Assembly: GCA_003661385.1 (NCBI GenBank)
Contig: QMWA01000068.1
Span: 1-8,301, forward strand
Direction of reading: 5' to 3'
Length of the DNA stretch: 8,301 nt
Origin: Thermoproteota archaeon
GTDB lineage: Archaea > Korarchaeota > Korarchaeia > B14-G2
Positions 1 through 8,000 of this stretch are shown piece after piece. Numbering within the stretch: the stretch's first letter is position 1; the number at the start of each line of letters is the position of its first letter. Made by a program: the position numbers and the translations under genes. The notes under the pieces were generated by a model. That model was not told where the DNA came from. It ran no database searches and saw nothing but the letters and a program-made list of their open reading frames with translations.

Positions 1-252
1 CTTTACAGTATACAAAATAGGTGATGGCAGCGGTGAAGCTGTCTTAGACCCTAGCATAGCAGTCAGCTCTGCCTTAGCTTCGTTTACATGTATCCTGAGC
101 CTGACGTGAGCAGCCCTCCATCTCACACGTGGCACCTCGATGACATACCTGAGGGAGATGCTGATGGCTGTGGGTGCATGGAGCAGGGAGCTGCCAGGTG
201 GAGGCTCTGCTGCTCTCAGAAGGCAGGGTAGTCGGCTTGGAGAGGGCTGAGA
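1..252 (-). CDS. Unidentified partial open frame downstream of argH
   Basis: After the argH stop, the same minus frame stays open for 84 codons to the window edge. Its latter half looks coding: regular alternation of hydrophobic and charged residues (RYVIEVPRVRWRAAHVRLRI, then an EAKAEL stretch) and the same codon preferences as the neighbours (AGG, CTA, GCT). I do not recognise the family. The first third is poor in structure and rich in Pro/Ser, so the true start is uncertain; in-frame GTG codons lie at 135 and 126. An ATG at 259 overlaps the argH stop (ATGGTGA) but is in another frame that closes at 74. A gene starting at that ATG with a frameshift into this frame is one possibility. The gene continues outside the window, so length and product cannot be judged. 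Confidence 0.38.
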
Positions 253-1599
253 TCACCATCGAGGGCTAGCTTCAGCTGCTCGCTGAGCATAAAGCTTAGC
301 TCTCTCTATGAGATCCCTCTCAGCCTCCAGCATGCCTCTCTCCCTGGCGTGCCACCACGAGGCCTCTTGCTGGACTGCCTTCCGCAGCTCTCTTGCAGTC
401 TCCAGCACTCTAGCTGGCTTCGGGCTTCCCAAGTGGTCTTGCATCTCAAGTGCTTCACCTGGATCTACTTCTGGTAGGCTGGCTTCCCCCTCCTCTATGA
501 GCTTCTTCACCTCAGCATACGGCTTGTTCAGCTGCCTTGCTAGCTTGGCTGCTTTAGCTGCTAGCATGCAGCTCTGAGCTCTCGTGTACATCTCCTCTGG
601 TAGAGGCCTAGCTGACCTGAACAAGGCTGACAAGGCTTTCAGCGAGTACTCTAGTGCCTTAAAGCAGTCTACTATCGGCTTCTTCGTCTCCCTGCTGTCT
701 CTCTGGTACCCTGATGGCAGGGACTTTAGAGCTGTGTACATGTGGGTGTAGCATGCAAGCGTCCTCGCGGAAGCTGCCCTCAGGAGCTCAGCTACATCCG
801 GGTTCAGTTTAGCTGGTATGATCGAGCTGCCTTCGCCTGCTTTGACCTCAACTAAGCCAAGTGAGCTCCAGTTTACGAGGTCTTCAGCTAGCCTGCTGAG
901 CAGCAGCGCTAGTGCAGATGCCCATGAGGCAGCATACAGCTCTATGTGGCCTCTGGATGTGACAGCGTACAGCGAGTTCAGTACTGGCTTACTGAAGCCT
1001 AGTAGCCTGCTGGTCAGCTCCCTGTCTATAGGCCAGTACACACCTTGAGAAGCTCCAGCTCCGAGGGGGCACTTGTCAGCTGCCTTGTAGGCTGCTTTAG
1101 CTAGCTCCATCGTGTCAAGGATCCCCTCGGCATAGCACTGAAGCCAGAAGCCGAATGTCATGGGCATGGAGGGCATCTGGTGGGTGTAGCCTGGCATCAC
1201 GAGAGAGCAGTACTTCTCTGACAGGTCTAGCATCTCAGCGCAGCAGCTTAAGGCCCTGAGGGCTAGGGACACTAGCTTATGCCTGATGTATATCCTCATT
1301 CTAGCTGCTACCTCGTCGTTCCTGCTTCTAGCCTGGTGGAACCATAGTGAGCTTGCTCCAGCTGCCTCTCTGAGCTTAGCCTCTACCACCTGGTGTATGT
1401 CCATCCCCACCTTGACCTTGAGCCTTCCACCTCTGGCCTCCTCTAGGAGGGCTAGTAGGGCTTTTATCACCCTGGCAGCATCCTGCTCTGGTATGATGCC
1501 TCGCTCAGCTAGCATTATGTTGTGGGCTATGGTGTCCAGTATGTAGTACTCTGCTAGCTCCTCTTCTAGCTCAGCTTGCTCCTCATCTACTATGAGCAT
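253..1599 (-). CDS. argH: Argininosuccinate lyase family protein (divergent ArgH)
   Basis: This is a 448-residue member of the fumarase/aspartase superfamily. The classical enzyme is cytoplasmic, tetrameric and splits argininosuccinate into arginine and fumarate. Family hallmarks seen are RSRND (91-95), MPGYTH with the catalytic histidine at 140, a PLGAGA...PIDRE...LLGF block (178-202), and the signature GSSIIPAKLNP (257-267) with the catalytic serine loop, Lys264 and Asn266. Differences from typical ArgH: the segment after TH reads QMPSMP instead of LQxAQP, MPQKKNP has become IPAKLNP, and the usual YxRDLQEDK is YQRDSRETK (298-306). The N-terminus starts at what is normally about residue 20-25, without the WGGRF-type segment that contributes substrate contacts. 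No upstream in-frame start exists, because a stop lies inside the argG overlap. The ATG overlaps the end of argG by 17 bases, so the two are translationally coupled. ArgH family membership is secure; the substrate is less so. Confidence 0.85.
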   Translation of the reverse strand: MLIVDEEQAELEEELAEYYILDTIAHNIMLAERGIIPEQDAARVIKALLALLEEARGGRLKVKVGMDIHQVVEAKLREAAGASSLWFHQARSRNDEVAARMRIYIRHKLVSLALRALSCCAEMLDLSEKYCSLVMPGYTHQMPSMPMTFGFWLQCYAEGILDTMELAKAAYKAADKCPLGAGASQGVYWPIDRELTSRLLGFSKPVLNSLYAVTSRGHIELYAASWASALALLLSRLAEDLVNWSSLGLVEVKAGEGSSIIPAKLNPDVAELLRAASARTLACYTHMYTALKSLPSGYQRDSRETKKPIVDCFKALEYSLKALSALFRSARPLPEEMYTRAQSCMLAAKAAKLARQLNKPYAEVKKLIEEGEASLPEVDPGEALEMQDHLGSPKPARVLETARELRKAVQQEASWWHARERGMLEAERDLIERAKLYAQRAAEASPRW

Positions 1600-2785
1600 G
1601 CTCCTGCACCAGGTGTGCGGTAGTAGACTGGTAGGTGAACACCTCTGTGAAGCCTATGACCTGCTGGCTTGTGAACATGCTCTCCTCACCATACCTGTAG
1701 CCTAGTGCCGTGAGCTGGTAGGGGGAGTCTAGTGCGACCACCCTGCAGCAGCCCTTGTAGAGCTGTATGGTAGCTGAGCCTGTGACCTTCCTCTGCATCT
1801 CCTGGGCTGCTGCTTCGAGAGCCTTGAGCAGAGGCTCGTGGTATAGGCCGCTGAACACGAGGTTTGTCCACTCCTCCTCTAGCCTGGCCTTGAATGAGAG
1901 CTCTCTCCTGGTGAGCACTATGCTCTCCAGTGCCCTGTGAGCTGCTATGAGCGCGTATGCTGCCGGCGCCTCTATGCCTACTCTCCCCTTGATGCCTATT
2001 ATGCAGTCTCCAGTGTACTCTGCTAGCCCGAAGCCGTGGCTTCCACACTTCGTGTTGAGGGACTCGAGGAGCTCAGGGCCGCTTAGAGCTGAGCCATCTA
2101 GCGAGACAGGTGCCCCGCGCTCGAACTCCACCTCCACCTCCTCCGGGTGGCTTGGAGCTTGCTCGACGGGCTTCACCCAGCAGCACGCCTCAAGCCACTC
2201 CTCTAAAGGTATCTTGTAGCTTGGAGACGACATCTCTGGGCTGTAGACTGTACAGCCCCATAGGTTCCTTGTCGTAGAGAACCTCCTGCTGACTGGAGGT
2301 GGAGGGAAGCCCTTCTTCTCGAGGTACTCTGCCTCCTCTGCTCTGGTTGTGGAGAGCTCAGCTACTGGAGCTAGAACCTTCAGGTCTGGTGCTAGAGCTT
2401 TAAAAGCTGAGGTTAGCCTCACTATGTCGTTTCCAGCTGCTGTGCATCCGTGTGCTACTGCTTCAGCACCTACTTCTCTAGCTACCTTAACGGTCTCCTC
2501 TGCTATGATCAGCCTGTCTATTGGGCAGCATAGCGGGTACACCCCTTGGTATAGGGCGTTCATGGCCAGGGCTTTCGAGGCCATCTCCCATAGCCTGCTC
2601 TTGGCCTCAGCTGTGTAGTGCTCCTTGGCGCCCAGAGCGTATGCCTTCTCCTCTATCTTGCTGAGCTCTCTGCTGCTGTAGCCTCCTACATCTACTGTCA
2701 CAGTGTAAACCTCGTGGCTCTCTGAGAGCTTAGCTAGGACGAAGGACGTGTCTAGGCCTCCTGAGAACGCTAGAGCTACCCTCAT
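1583..2785 (-). CDS. argG: Argininosuccinate synthase family protein (divergent ArgG)
   Basis: This is a 400-residue protein, the normal family length. The classical enzyme uses ATP to adenylate citrulline and then adds aspartate, giving argininosuccinate. Seen are the N-type ATP pyrophosphatase loop SGGLDTS (8-14), the aspartate-binding HGCTAAGND (112-120, with Thr115, Asn119, Asp120), Arg123, and FSTTRNLWG (169-177). Several positions that normally contact citrulline are changed: YPLSTSLARP is YPLCCPIDR (83-91), Ser after NLWGR is Thr179, the VENR glutamate aligns with Gly259, and the tyrosine of the VYETP motif aligns with Ile271. The HGCTGKGND lysine is Ala. The C-terminal oligomerisation tail is also unusual. 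The ATG overlaps the GNAT stop (ATGA) and has a GGAGGT site upstream. ArgG family membership is clear. Whether the acceptor is free citrulline is open, since residue equivalences are from memory. Confidence 0.86.
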   Translation of the reverse strand: MRVALAFSGGLDTSFVLAKLSESHEVYTVTVDVGGYSSRELSKIEEKAYALGAKEHYTAEAKSRLWEMASKALAMNALYQGVYPLCCPIDRLIIAEETVKVAREVGAEAVAHGCTAAGNDIVRLTSAFKALAPDLKVLAPVAELSTTRAEEAEYLEKKGFPPPPVSRRFSTTRNLWGCTVYSPEMSSPSYKIPLEEWLEACCWVKPVEQAPSHPEEVEVEFERGAPVSLDGSALSGPELLESLNTKCGSHGFGLAEYTGDCIIGIKGRVGIEAPAAYALIAAHRALESIVLTRRELSFKARLEEEWTNLVFSGLYHEPLLKALEAAAQEMQRKVTGSATIQLYKGCCRVVALDSPYQLTALGYRYGEESMFTSQQVIGFTEVFTYQSTTAHLVQEHAHSR

Positions 2786-3486
2786 GATACCTCCACCATT
2801 ATGACTGGGCTGCTCCTCCTGTACCAGCCGACTAGGGCTAGTGTCCTCGTGGAAGCGTGCTCTGCCAGCTTCACCACGTCCTTGTGGGAGCTGGAGACTA
2901 GGAGCCTGCTCCCAGCCTTGAGCTCCTGAGCTCTCGAGATCTCCACAGCATCCTCTAGAGGAGGCATATCGTACCTGCTCATCAGCGTTTCAAGAGGGCT
3001 CTCTGGCATGCTGGCTTCACATGCTATGCTGTTCGGCATGTGCGTGTGGTGGAAGCCTGCTCCTATGACCTTCAGCTTGCCTCCAGAGTTCGATAGGTGC
3101 AGGTAGACTGGTATAGCCTCGTCTTCTACCTGGGTTATGAAGGTGAGCTTGCTCATGTGTGAGCATAGCATGCAAGCCAGCGCTAGAGTGGCTTTGCCTA
3201 GGCCTAGCTTCCTGTATGCTGGCGTGACCATCAGAGTCCATATGTGCACTGTACCTGGGTCAAGTGACCCACAGGCTCTCACCATCGAGACTACCTCGCC
3301 TCTATGGAGGAATCCTGCTGTGAACCCTGCTGTTATCCCGAAGTTCTGGTCTATCCATGGCTCAGTTGGCATCCCCTTCTCTCCATAGACCCTCTGGTTG
3401 ATGACGGTTATGTTCTCCTTGATCCATGCTGCAGCTTCTGGCAGGATGCCGTTAACAACTTTCAGCTCAAATGGGAGAGCATCCAA
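2782..3486 (-). CDS. GNAT-family N-acetyltransferase, first gene of the argGH operon
   Basis: This is a 234-residue protein from a TTG start. The acetyl-CoA binding motif A is visible as MVTPAYRKLGLGKATLA (about 86-102, RxxGxG at 92-97), preceded by strand-like HIWTLMV and followed by a cysteine-rich helix. That is the usual GNAT core (about 1-145). About 85 further residues after the core have no motif I recognise. The stop overlaps the argG start (ATGA), so it is cotranslated with argG and argH. This suggests a role in the same pathway. N-acetylglutamate synthase is one candidate, because some marine gammaproteobacteria carry a GNAT domain fused to ArgH. Acylation of another pathway intermediate is another. 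The start is doubtful: the frame is open for 47 more codons upstream with no start codon, and that stretch looks coding. An ATG at 3557 in another frame hints at an indel. The substrate cannot be told from sequence. Confidence 0.8.
   Translation of the reverse strand: MDALPFELKVVNGILPEAAAWIKENITVINQRVYGEKGMPTEPWIDQNFGITAGFTAGFLHRGEVVSMVRACGSLDPGTVHIWTLMVTPAYRKLGLGKATLALACMLCSHMSKLTFITQVEDEAIPVYLHLSNSGGKLKVIGAGFHHTHMPNSIACEASMPESPLETLMSRYDMPPLEDAVEISRAQELKAGSRLLVSSSHKDVVKLAEHASTRTLALVGWYRRSSPVIMVEVS
2789..2794 (-). promoter_or_regulatory. Shine-Dalgarno site of argG
   Basis: GGAGGT lies three bases before the argG ATG at 2785, inside the end of the GNAT gene. It supports that ATG as the true start and coupled translation through the ATGA overlap. 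The spacing is short. Confidence 0.6.
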
Positions 3487-3598
3487 GCTTAGGTTAGAGA
3501 GTATACTAGGCCTGGAGACGACGTAGGCCTTAAGGCTCTTGATGAAGCTCGTTCCATAGAACCACCTTGAGCCCTGGGTGCTAGGGGTTAAAAATGTG
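3487..3598 (-). promoter_or_regulatory. Gap between ATPase stop and GNAT start, possible terminator/promoter
   Basis: Just after the ATPase stop the minus strand reads CATTTTTAACCCC (T5 at 3594-3590). This could be a weak archaeal U-tract terminator, a TATA-like element, or both. As a TATA box it would place a transcript start near 3565. A second TATA-like site (GTATAC, 3506-3501) lies too close to the TTG at 3486 to serve it. An AGGTGG-like Shine-Dalgarno stretch precedes an ATG at 3557, whose frame closes after 22 codons, whereas the GNAT frame itself is open through this whole gap. The gap may therefore partly be coding sequence. Confidence 0.35.
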
Positions 3599-5002
3599 TT
3601 ATTGTGTGAGGGCTTTCTCCACGTCTCTTAGGTCGAAGGCGAGGTAGCCTTCTTCCCTTAGCAGGCTCTTGCCGTCGACTTCTCTGGCTACTATCCCGTA
3701 GTATGCTCTCTCAGGCTCTAGCCTGGCTGCTTTGAGCTTCTCTGCCAGCTTGCTGAGGATTCTTCTGGCATCACTCAGCTTTAGAGAAGCCCACTTCACC
3801 TCAAAGGCGAGTAGCACACGCTTATCTAGGGTGTAGCCTAGTATGTCTATCTCGTAAGCTCCCTTGCTCGTCTTCCCCCACTGCCTGCTTAGCTTCACTG
3901 GCTTAGCTGGCAGCCTCACCTTAGCGAGCAGCTTCCTAGCTATTCTCTCGAATACCCAGCTCATGTAGCTGCTGTAGTCTCTCTTGATCTCCTCTAGGAG
4001 CTCAGCGGACCTCCACTCCTCTATCAGGTCTCTGTTGGGGTAGATGTAGCGGAACCAGAACCTCATGTAGCAGTCCTTTATGTAGTACAGCCTCTTCTTG
4101 GTCTTCGGCTTCTCTAACGCTGGTGTCTCAAATCCTACTAGGTCTAGGAGCTCTAGTGTATGCAGGTATCTTGAGACAGCAGACTTGTCTAGCCCAGTGT
4201 CGGATGCTATGTCTGTGACCCTCCTCTTCCCCTCTGATATCGACTTCATGATCATCATGTATGCCCTGGGCTCTCTGAGCTCTTGCCTAAGTAGGTACTC
4301 TGCCTCCTCGTAGAGGACTCCACCCTTGGTCAGATAGAGCTGCTCTACGTTCTCCCAGAAGCTTAGCTTGCTGTTGAAGAGCTTTAGGTAGGCTGGGACG
4401 CCGCCTGCTGCACCATATACGTGTAGCACCTCTTGGAAGCTGTACCTTGGGATGAACTCCCATACTGCTCTCAGTTCAAGCTCCCCAACCTTCCATTGGC
4501 CAGTTCTCCTGCCGTATAGTGGGCTCCTATACCCCTAGGACCTCTGTCTCCATCATCCCAACGCTGGATCCACATAGAACCAGCATGATGTCGCTTCTCC
4601 TTGAGAGGACTTCATCCCATGCTTTCCGGAGGGTTGAAGGTACACCAGGGTCTAGCTCTATTAGGTATGGCAGCTCATCTAACACCACTACAACCCTCTC
4701 TGGAGACTGCTTCCACTCAGCAAACTCCTTGAGGATGTCTTCTAGGTCTCGGAAGGGTATCCTGCTGAAGCTCTCTTTACCGAGGTAGGAGGCCATTTTA
4801 GCTGCTAGCTTCGACATGTTCTTCTCTACTGTAGTCCTCTCACATAGGAAGTACACGTAGGGCTTTCCTGACGTGAACTTGAGTAGGAGCTCGGTTTTCC
4901 CTATTCTACGCCTCCCATAGACTACCACCAGCTGAGCACCTGGCTTGCAGTAGCCTCCAGGAACTTGATCTCTCTTTCCCTATCAACAAACTGTTGACTC
5001 AT
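3599..5002 (-). pseudogene. Archaeal ATPase (AAA+ with C-terminal DUF234) broken by two frameshifts
   Basis: Read from ATG 5002 to the TAA at 3599-3601, this is a 468-codon gene, the usual family length, but in three pieces. Piece 1 (from 5002) gives FVDREREIKFLE, the family N-terminal motif, then hits a stop at 4924-4922. Piece 2 (about 4954-4527) gives YCKPGAQLVVVYGRRRIGKTE, with Walker A GRRRIGKT (about 30-37), Walker B VVVVLDE (about 105-110) and the LVLCGSSVGMME sensor strand, then a stop. Piece 3 (4534-3599) gives YRSPLYGRRTGQW, a winged helix (about 255-295) and a PD-(D/E)xK-like DUF234 end (EIDIL, then AFEVKW). The first shift is one base short (mod 3), and the second is one extra G in a GGGG run, so the frame is restored overall. 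All motifs survive, implying very recent inactivation, sequencing error, or recoding. Such ATPases are frequent, patchily distributed archaeal genes of poorly known role. Two separate shorter proteins are less likely. Confidence 0.85.
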
Positions 5003-5030
5003 GATTATGATAATCTGCTGTCAACTGTAT
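4988..5030. repeat. Imperfect inverted repeat spanning the carB stop and ATPase start
   Basis: The arms are 4988-4998 (AAACTGTTGAC) and 5020-5030 (GTCAACTGTAT). They match as inverted copies at 9 of 11 positions, with a perfect GTTGAC/GTCAAC core and a 21-base AT-rich spacer. The repeat covers the carB stop, the ATPase ATG and the edge of the TATA-like box, a plausible operator position. It may equally be chance. Confidence 0.35.
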
Positions 5031-8000
5031 ATAAGCCTGACTTGATGCAGCTGCCGCCGCGGAGCCTCCAGTACTCTCTTAGCTCAGCTAGCTTGAGGCC
5101 ATCAGAGGCCTTCACGGCTTCAGCTATGGCCTTAGCCTGCTCCAGTGTGGTTACAACTGGGATCCCCAGCTCAGCAGCCTTCCTGCGTATCTCCCTGCCA
5201 TCCTCTAGCATGTGAGAGTACTTCTCAAGTGTAGTGCTCCATGGTATGTTTATCACTAGCGCTATGCTGTCTCTGGCTAGGAGGTCAGCTATGTTAGGGT
5301 GCCTATCAGGCTCGCTGATCTTGTAGATCGTCTCAGCTGGCACCCCAGCTGATCTTAGGGCCTGTGCGGTGTGCTCTGTTGACAGTATCTTGAAGCCGCA
5401 CTCGTGTAGCACTCTGGCTACAGGCAGCACCTTTGACTTGAGCTCTAGGCCACCGACGGTGATCAGCACAGAGCTGCCCTTGAGGTCTATGCCTGAGGCT
5501 TTGAGGGCTTTCACATAGGCCTCATGCATGGATTCACCTAGGCAGCATACTTCTCCAGTGCTCATCATCTCGACTCCTAGCAGAGGGTCTACGCCAGGGA
5601 GCTGCCTGAAGCTGAACTGAGGCACCTTGACAGCGTAGTAGCGCATCTCTGGCGGCCCCTTGACGCCGCTGAACCCTAGGCTCCCCCCTAGGAGGACATC
5701 TACAGCTAGCTTCACGAGGTTGACTCCAGTCGCCTTGCTGACGTATGGCATTGACCTGCTAGCCCTCAGGTTGCACTCTATCACATAGACCTCGTCCTTC
5801 ACCAGGAACTGTATGTTTAGGGGGCCTCTGGCGTCTAGTGCCCTCGCTATCTTTAGGGTGTACTCTCTCATCCTGCTCACAGCCCACTCTGGTAGGGAGC
5901 ATGGTGGGATGACCATCGTCGAGTCGCCGCTGTGGACCCCAGCGTTCTCGATGTGCTCTATGACAGCCCCAATGTAGGCTGAGGAGCCATCTGAGACGGC
6001 ATCGACCTCAGCTTCCCTCGCCCCCATGATGAACCTGGATACGACGACAGGGTGCTCCTCAGAGACCTCAGCAGCCTGCTTCAGGTACCTCTCGAGCTCG
6101 CTTCTGCTGTAAGCTACCCGCATAGCTTGCCCACTCAGGACGTAGCTCGGCCTCACTATCACAGGGTACTTGCCTTCAGCGAACTCCAGAGCCTCCCTTA
6201 TGCTTGAGGCTGAAGCCCACTCTGGCTGGGGGATGCCAAGCGAGTCTAGCAGGCTGCTGAACTTCTCCCTGTCCTCTGCCATGTCTATGCTCTCAGCACT
6301 CGAGCCGACCAGCTTCACGCCAGCCTCGTGGAGAGGGACTGCGAGGTTGTTTGCGGTCTGCCCTCCGAAGGACACCACAACTCCCTCTGGGCTCTCGGCC
6401 TCATATATGTCGAGCACACGCTCCAGGGTAAGCTCCTCGAAGTAGAGCCTGTCACTTACATCGTAGTCTGTTGAAACAGTTTCAGGGTTGCAGTTCACCA
6501 CTATGACCTCAAAGCCGCGGGCTCTGAGCTCCCTGACAGCATTAACACAGCACCAGTCGAACTCGACTGAGCTACCAACCCTATAGCAGCCGCTGCCAAG
6601 CACCATGATCTTCCTACGCTTGCTCTCCTCTATGTCGCTCTCCACACCGCCATACGTCACATAGAGGTAGTTTGTCTGAGCAGGCCACTCTGCAGCTAGG
6701 GTGTCGATCTGCTTGACACAGGGCTTGACACCGAGCCTCTTCCTCAGCTCTCTGACCTCGCTTTCAGGTAGGCCAGTGCACATGGCTATCTGCCTATCTG
6801 AGAAGCCAAGCCTCTTAGCTTCCCTCAGCAAGCTGGGCTTCAAGCCCTCCTTCCTGAGCCTCTCCTCCAGCCTAACTATGTTCTCCACCTTACTGATGTA
6901 GAACTTGTCTATCTTAGATGCCTCAGCCACCTCGCCTATGCTAGCTCCAAGCTTCAGTGCCTCAGCTATCTCAAGGATCCTGTTGTCCTTTGGGGTCCTT
7001 ATGGATTCCAGGACCTCGGCTAGAGGCCTACCTGACAGCTTGACGCACGCTACTCCAGGGTACCCTTTGTCGAGCATCCTGAAAGCCTTCTGTAGGGCTT
7101 CCTCAAAGCACCTCCCGATGGCCATGACCTCGCCTATGCTCTTCATCCCAGTGCCAAGCTCCCTTGCTGCTCCAGGGAACTTCTCAAAGTCCCATCTCGG
7201 GACCTTGACCACAACGTAGTCTAGTGCAGGCTCGAACGCTGCTGTAGTGACTCCTGTGACCTTGTTCTTGAGCTCAGGGAGGGTGTAGCCTATGGCGAGC
7301 TTAGCAGCCACGTAGGCTAGAGGGTAGCCTGTAGCCTTGCTTGCTAGAGCTGAGCTCCTTGACATCCTAGCGTTGACCTCTATCACACGATACTCCTCCC
7401 CCTCAGGGTGCAGTGCAAACTGCACATTGCACTCCCCGACGACGCCCACAGCCTCAGCTACACGCAAGCTAGCTTGCCTGAGCATGTGGTACTCTCTATC
7501 AGTCAAGGTCTGGGATGGAGCTACCACTATGCTGTCCCCGGTGTGCACGCCCATAGGGTCAACGTTCTCCATGTTGCACACTGTGACACAGTTCCCAGCA
7601 TAGTCCCTTACCACCTCGTACTCGACCTCCTTCCAGCCCCCTAGGTACTCCTCAACCTGAATGGAAGCGGACTTGGCTAGAGCCCTCCTAGCTACCTCCC
7701 TGAGCTCCCCTCTAGACCACGCGACGCCACTCCCGCCGCCACCAAGCATGTACTGAGCCTTAACCACGACAGGGTAGCCTAGCTCATCAGCAGCTTCAAG
7801 AGCGTCCTCGACTGTGAAGGCCTTCCTAGACCTTGGAACAGGGATCCCAGCATCCTCCATCGTCCTTCTGAAGAGCTCCCTGTCCTCGGTTCTCTCTATA
7901 GCCTCCACTGAGCTACCCAGGACCCTGACGCCATGCTCCTCTAGCACACCAGATTTAGCTAAGGCTACTCCGCAGTTCAGTGCTGTCTGGCCTCCGAAGC

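Noticed and set aside
2-109. Plus-strand frame open from the left edge, as the end of a convergent gene
   Set aside because: Codon use fits less well than the minus frame, and it would overlap it. No motif is visible, though it cannot be excluded from 36 codons.
253-255. Readthrough of the argH TGA into the following frame
   Set aside because: ArgH already has its expected length and a helical end, and the sequence right after the stop looks non-coding.
74-259. 61-codon frame starting at an ATG that overlaps the argH stop
   Set aside because: The Pro/Ser/His/Cys-rich product has no family look, and the other minus frame looks more coding downstream. It could at most be the start of a frameshifted gene.
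308-1546. Several plus-strand frames opposite argH
   Set aside because: They are antisense shadows of a clearly recognised gene, with low-complexity Ser/Ala/Leu products.
1686-2048. 120-codon minus-strand frame inside argG
   Set aside because: It is an out-of-phase shadow of argG, rich in Arg, Gly, Ser and His, without motifs.
3492-3557. 22-codon frame from ATG 3557 as a leader peptide gene
   Set aside because: It has no arginine-rich or otherwise regulatory run and no attenuator structure. It fits better as the possible true start of the GNAT gene with an indel.
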